From Tropicimonas sp. IMCC6043 (GTDB taxonomy: Bacteria > Pseudomonadota > Alphaproteobacteria > Rhodobacterales > Rhodobacteraceae), in NCBI RefSeq assembly GCF_004146235.1, contig NZ_SELO01000002.1:124001-188000 (forward strand): 64,000 bases of DNA, read 5' to 3'. Below, piece after piece: positions 62,913 through 64,000 of this stretch (position 1 is its first letter; the number at the start of each line of letters is the position of its first letter). Position numbers and translations under genes: made by a program. The notes under the pieces were generated by a model. The model ran no database searches. It saw only the letters and a program-made list of their open reading frames with translations, and was not told where the DNA came from.

Positions 62913-63580
62913 GACCGCGCCAGCTTCGTCGGGTCGGCCCCGGCAAGGTAACGACCGAGCAGCCAGAGATTGCGCGCCCCGCGCCGGAACCAGCCCTCGG
63001 CCTCATAGCGCGCGGCCGAGGTGGTCAACACCGCCGGCATGAGCGCGACACGACCCCGAAGCGCCCGGACCAGCGCCACATCCTCCATCAGCGGAATGTC
63101 GGGGAAGCCACCCACGGCGTGATAGAGCTCTTTCGAAATCAGCAGCCCCTGGTCCCCATAGGGCAGGCGGAAGAGCCGGCTGCGCAGATTCGCCCAGCCT
63201 GCGACGAGACGCGGCGCAAGCCCGCGCGCGCGAAACGCCAGCTTGAAGGCATGCGCCCGTGCCGGATCGGTCATCGCTGCCTGGACAGGGGCGACCCAGC
63301 CCTCTGGCAGACCGCTGTCAGCATGCAGCACGAGGATCCACGTCCCCCGCGCGGCCGCCACGCCGCGCCGGAGCTGCTCGCCGCGCCCCGCGGGACCGAG
63401 GACGAGCTCCGCCCCCACCGCCTCGGCCAGTTCCGAGATATCGTCCGTCGACCCGCCATCGCTCAGGATCACCTCGCGAACGACGCCCTCGGCCACCCCG
63501 TCCATCAGCCGGCTTAACAGCGCCGCCACTTCGGGGGCGGACTCCAGCGTGGGAATGACGATGGACAGTGGCGCGGGCAT
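62900..63580 (-). CDS. family 2 glycosyltransferase (TIGR04283-like)
   Basis: The ATG at 63580 gives 226 residues; the reading frame running to 63976 overlaps a divergent gene and is not supported. The GT-A domain opens with LSIVIPTLESAPEVAALL, followed by the conserved SDGGSTDD and the metal motif HADSGLPEGW. Late motifs are YGDQGLLISKELY and IPLMEDVALVRAL. Proteins of this subgroup are often near arsenic or lipid-modification genes, but no such link is visible here. Confidence 0.85.
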   Translation of the reverse strand: MPAPLSIVIPTLESAPEVAALLSRLMDGVAEGVVREVILSDGGSTDDISELAEAVGAELVLGPAGRGEQLRRGVAAARGTWILVLHADSGLPEGWVAPVQAAMTDPARAHAFKLAFRARGLAPRLVAGWANLRSRLFRLPYGDQGLLISKELYHAVGGFPDIPLMEDVALVRALRGRVALMPAVLTTSAARYEAEGWFRRGARNLWLLGRYLAGADPTKLARSYGA

Positions 63581-63649
63581 TGCAGAACTCCGGGCTGGCG
63601 GGCAGGCGCGCAGGACGTATAAGACGGAAAGGCGCAAGGGGAGCATGCA

Positions 63650-64000
63650 ATGTCGACAACAGCGATCATCGGACGCAGGATCCTGGCAATTTCCGGCGCG
63701 GACCGGACGACCTTTCTGCAGGGGCTTGTTACCAACGATCTCGCACGGCTCTCCGAGGGGCTGGTCTATGCCGCGCTGCTGTCCCCGCAGGGCAAGTATC
63801 TCGCCGATTTCTTCCTGCTCGAGGACGGCGATCGCATTCTCCTCGACACCGCCGAACCGCTGGCGGACGGCCTCCTGAAGCGGCTTTCGATGTATCGGCT
63901 CAGGGCCGATGTCACGATTGCCGAAACCGGGTTGCAGGTGGCGCGCGGTATCGGGGCGGCGCCTGATGGTGCGCATGCCGATCCGCGCGATCCGGCGATG
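63650..64000 (+). CDS. YgfZ/GcvT-like folate-binding protein (3' end outside the window)
   Basis: The ATG at 63650 follows AAGGGGAGC and opens a reading frame of 117 codons that continues past the window end. The N-terminus ISGADRTTFLQGLVTNDL and the block LLSPQGKYLADFFLLEDGD match YgfZ, a tetrahydrofolate-binding protein needed for repair or assembly of certain iron-sulfur proteins. The YgfZ signature KGCYxGQE would lie downstream and cannot be checked. It is divergent from the glycosyltransferase gene, with 69 bp between starts. Confidence 0.85.
   Translation, partial: MSTTAIIGRRILAISGADRTTFLQGLVTNDLARLSEGLVYAALLSPQGKYLADFFLLEDGDRILLDTAEPLADGLLKRLSMYRLRADVTIAETGLQVARGIGAAPDGAHADPRDPAM

Overview
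The window is about two-thirds G+C and densely packed. Its gene content points to an alphaproteobacterium of the Rhodobacterales (Roseobacter/Rhodobacter type). The indicators are a Dor/Tor-type TMAO/DMSO respiration locus, an aerobic-type cobalamin cluster with CobN, CobO, CobW, DUF1636 and YrhK genes, TRAP and ABC transport operons, a DUF983-Nudix pair, and many 4-bp ATGA overlaps. This assignment rests on gene content and protein resemblance read by eye. No database search was possible. No rRNA, tRNA, CRISPR array, insertion sequence or prophage was seen.

Layout. 0.1-2.4 kb: two secreted low-complexity proteins (minus). 2.9-4.4 kb: a DeoR-type regulator coupled to an EryH-like L-erythrulose-1-phosphate isomerase (minus). 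4.9-7.0 kb: acyl carrier protein with a clear terminator, then a GH13 glucosidase-like protein that has lost its catalytic nucleophile. 7.0-15.4 kb: TMAO/DMSO respiration, with torC-torD-torA, a free TorC C-terminal-domain mono-heme protein and a soluble hybrid kinase on minus, and a divergent torR-like regulator on plus. 15.5-16.4 kb: an alpha/beta hydrolase. 16.6-25.2 kb: a sugar or polyol ABC operon with a D-2-hydroxyacid dehydrogenase and three Gfo/Idh/MocA oxidoreductases.

25.4-34.5 kb: a LysR regulator divergent from a TRAP transporter, a three-subunit opine/hydroxyproline-type flavin dehydrogenase, a ureohydrolase and an orphan polyamine-type binding protein. 34.7 kb: a glycosyltransferase. 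35.8-38.1 kb: a CnrHYX-like sigma/anti-sigma/periplasmic sensor set beside an EF-hand protein. 38.3-41.7 kb: DUF983, Nudix, EamA transporter, small lipoprotein and aldo/keto reductase genes. 41.9-54.5 kb: cobalamin synthesis with a cobalamin riboswitch. 54.6-64 kb: lytic transglycosylase, SMC, a polytopic membrane protein, a class V aminotransferase, a phosphatase, a second glycosyltransferase and a YgfZ-like gene cut by the window end.

The tor locus reads as one circuit. A cytoplasmic kinase with H-D-H relay domains probably feeds TorR. TorR probably binds arrays of TGTAAAC-like heptamers spaced 10-11 bp, found both in the torC/torR intergenic region and upstream of torA. The cobalamin riboswitch sits before cobW and should control the chain cobW-GNAT-cobN-orf82-cobO-yrhK-cobQ. 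The most unusual items are the phased heptamer arrays, the free TorC C-terminal-domain protein coupled to a soluble kinase, the GH13 protein without its nucleophile, and a small uncharacterised protein coupled between cobN and cobO.
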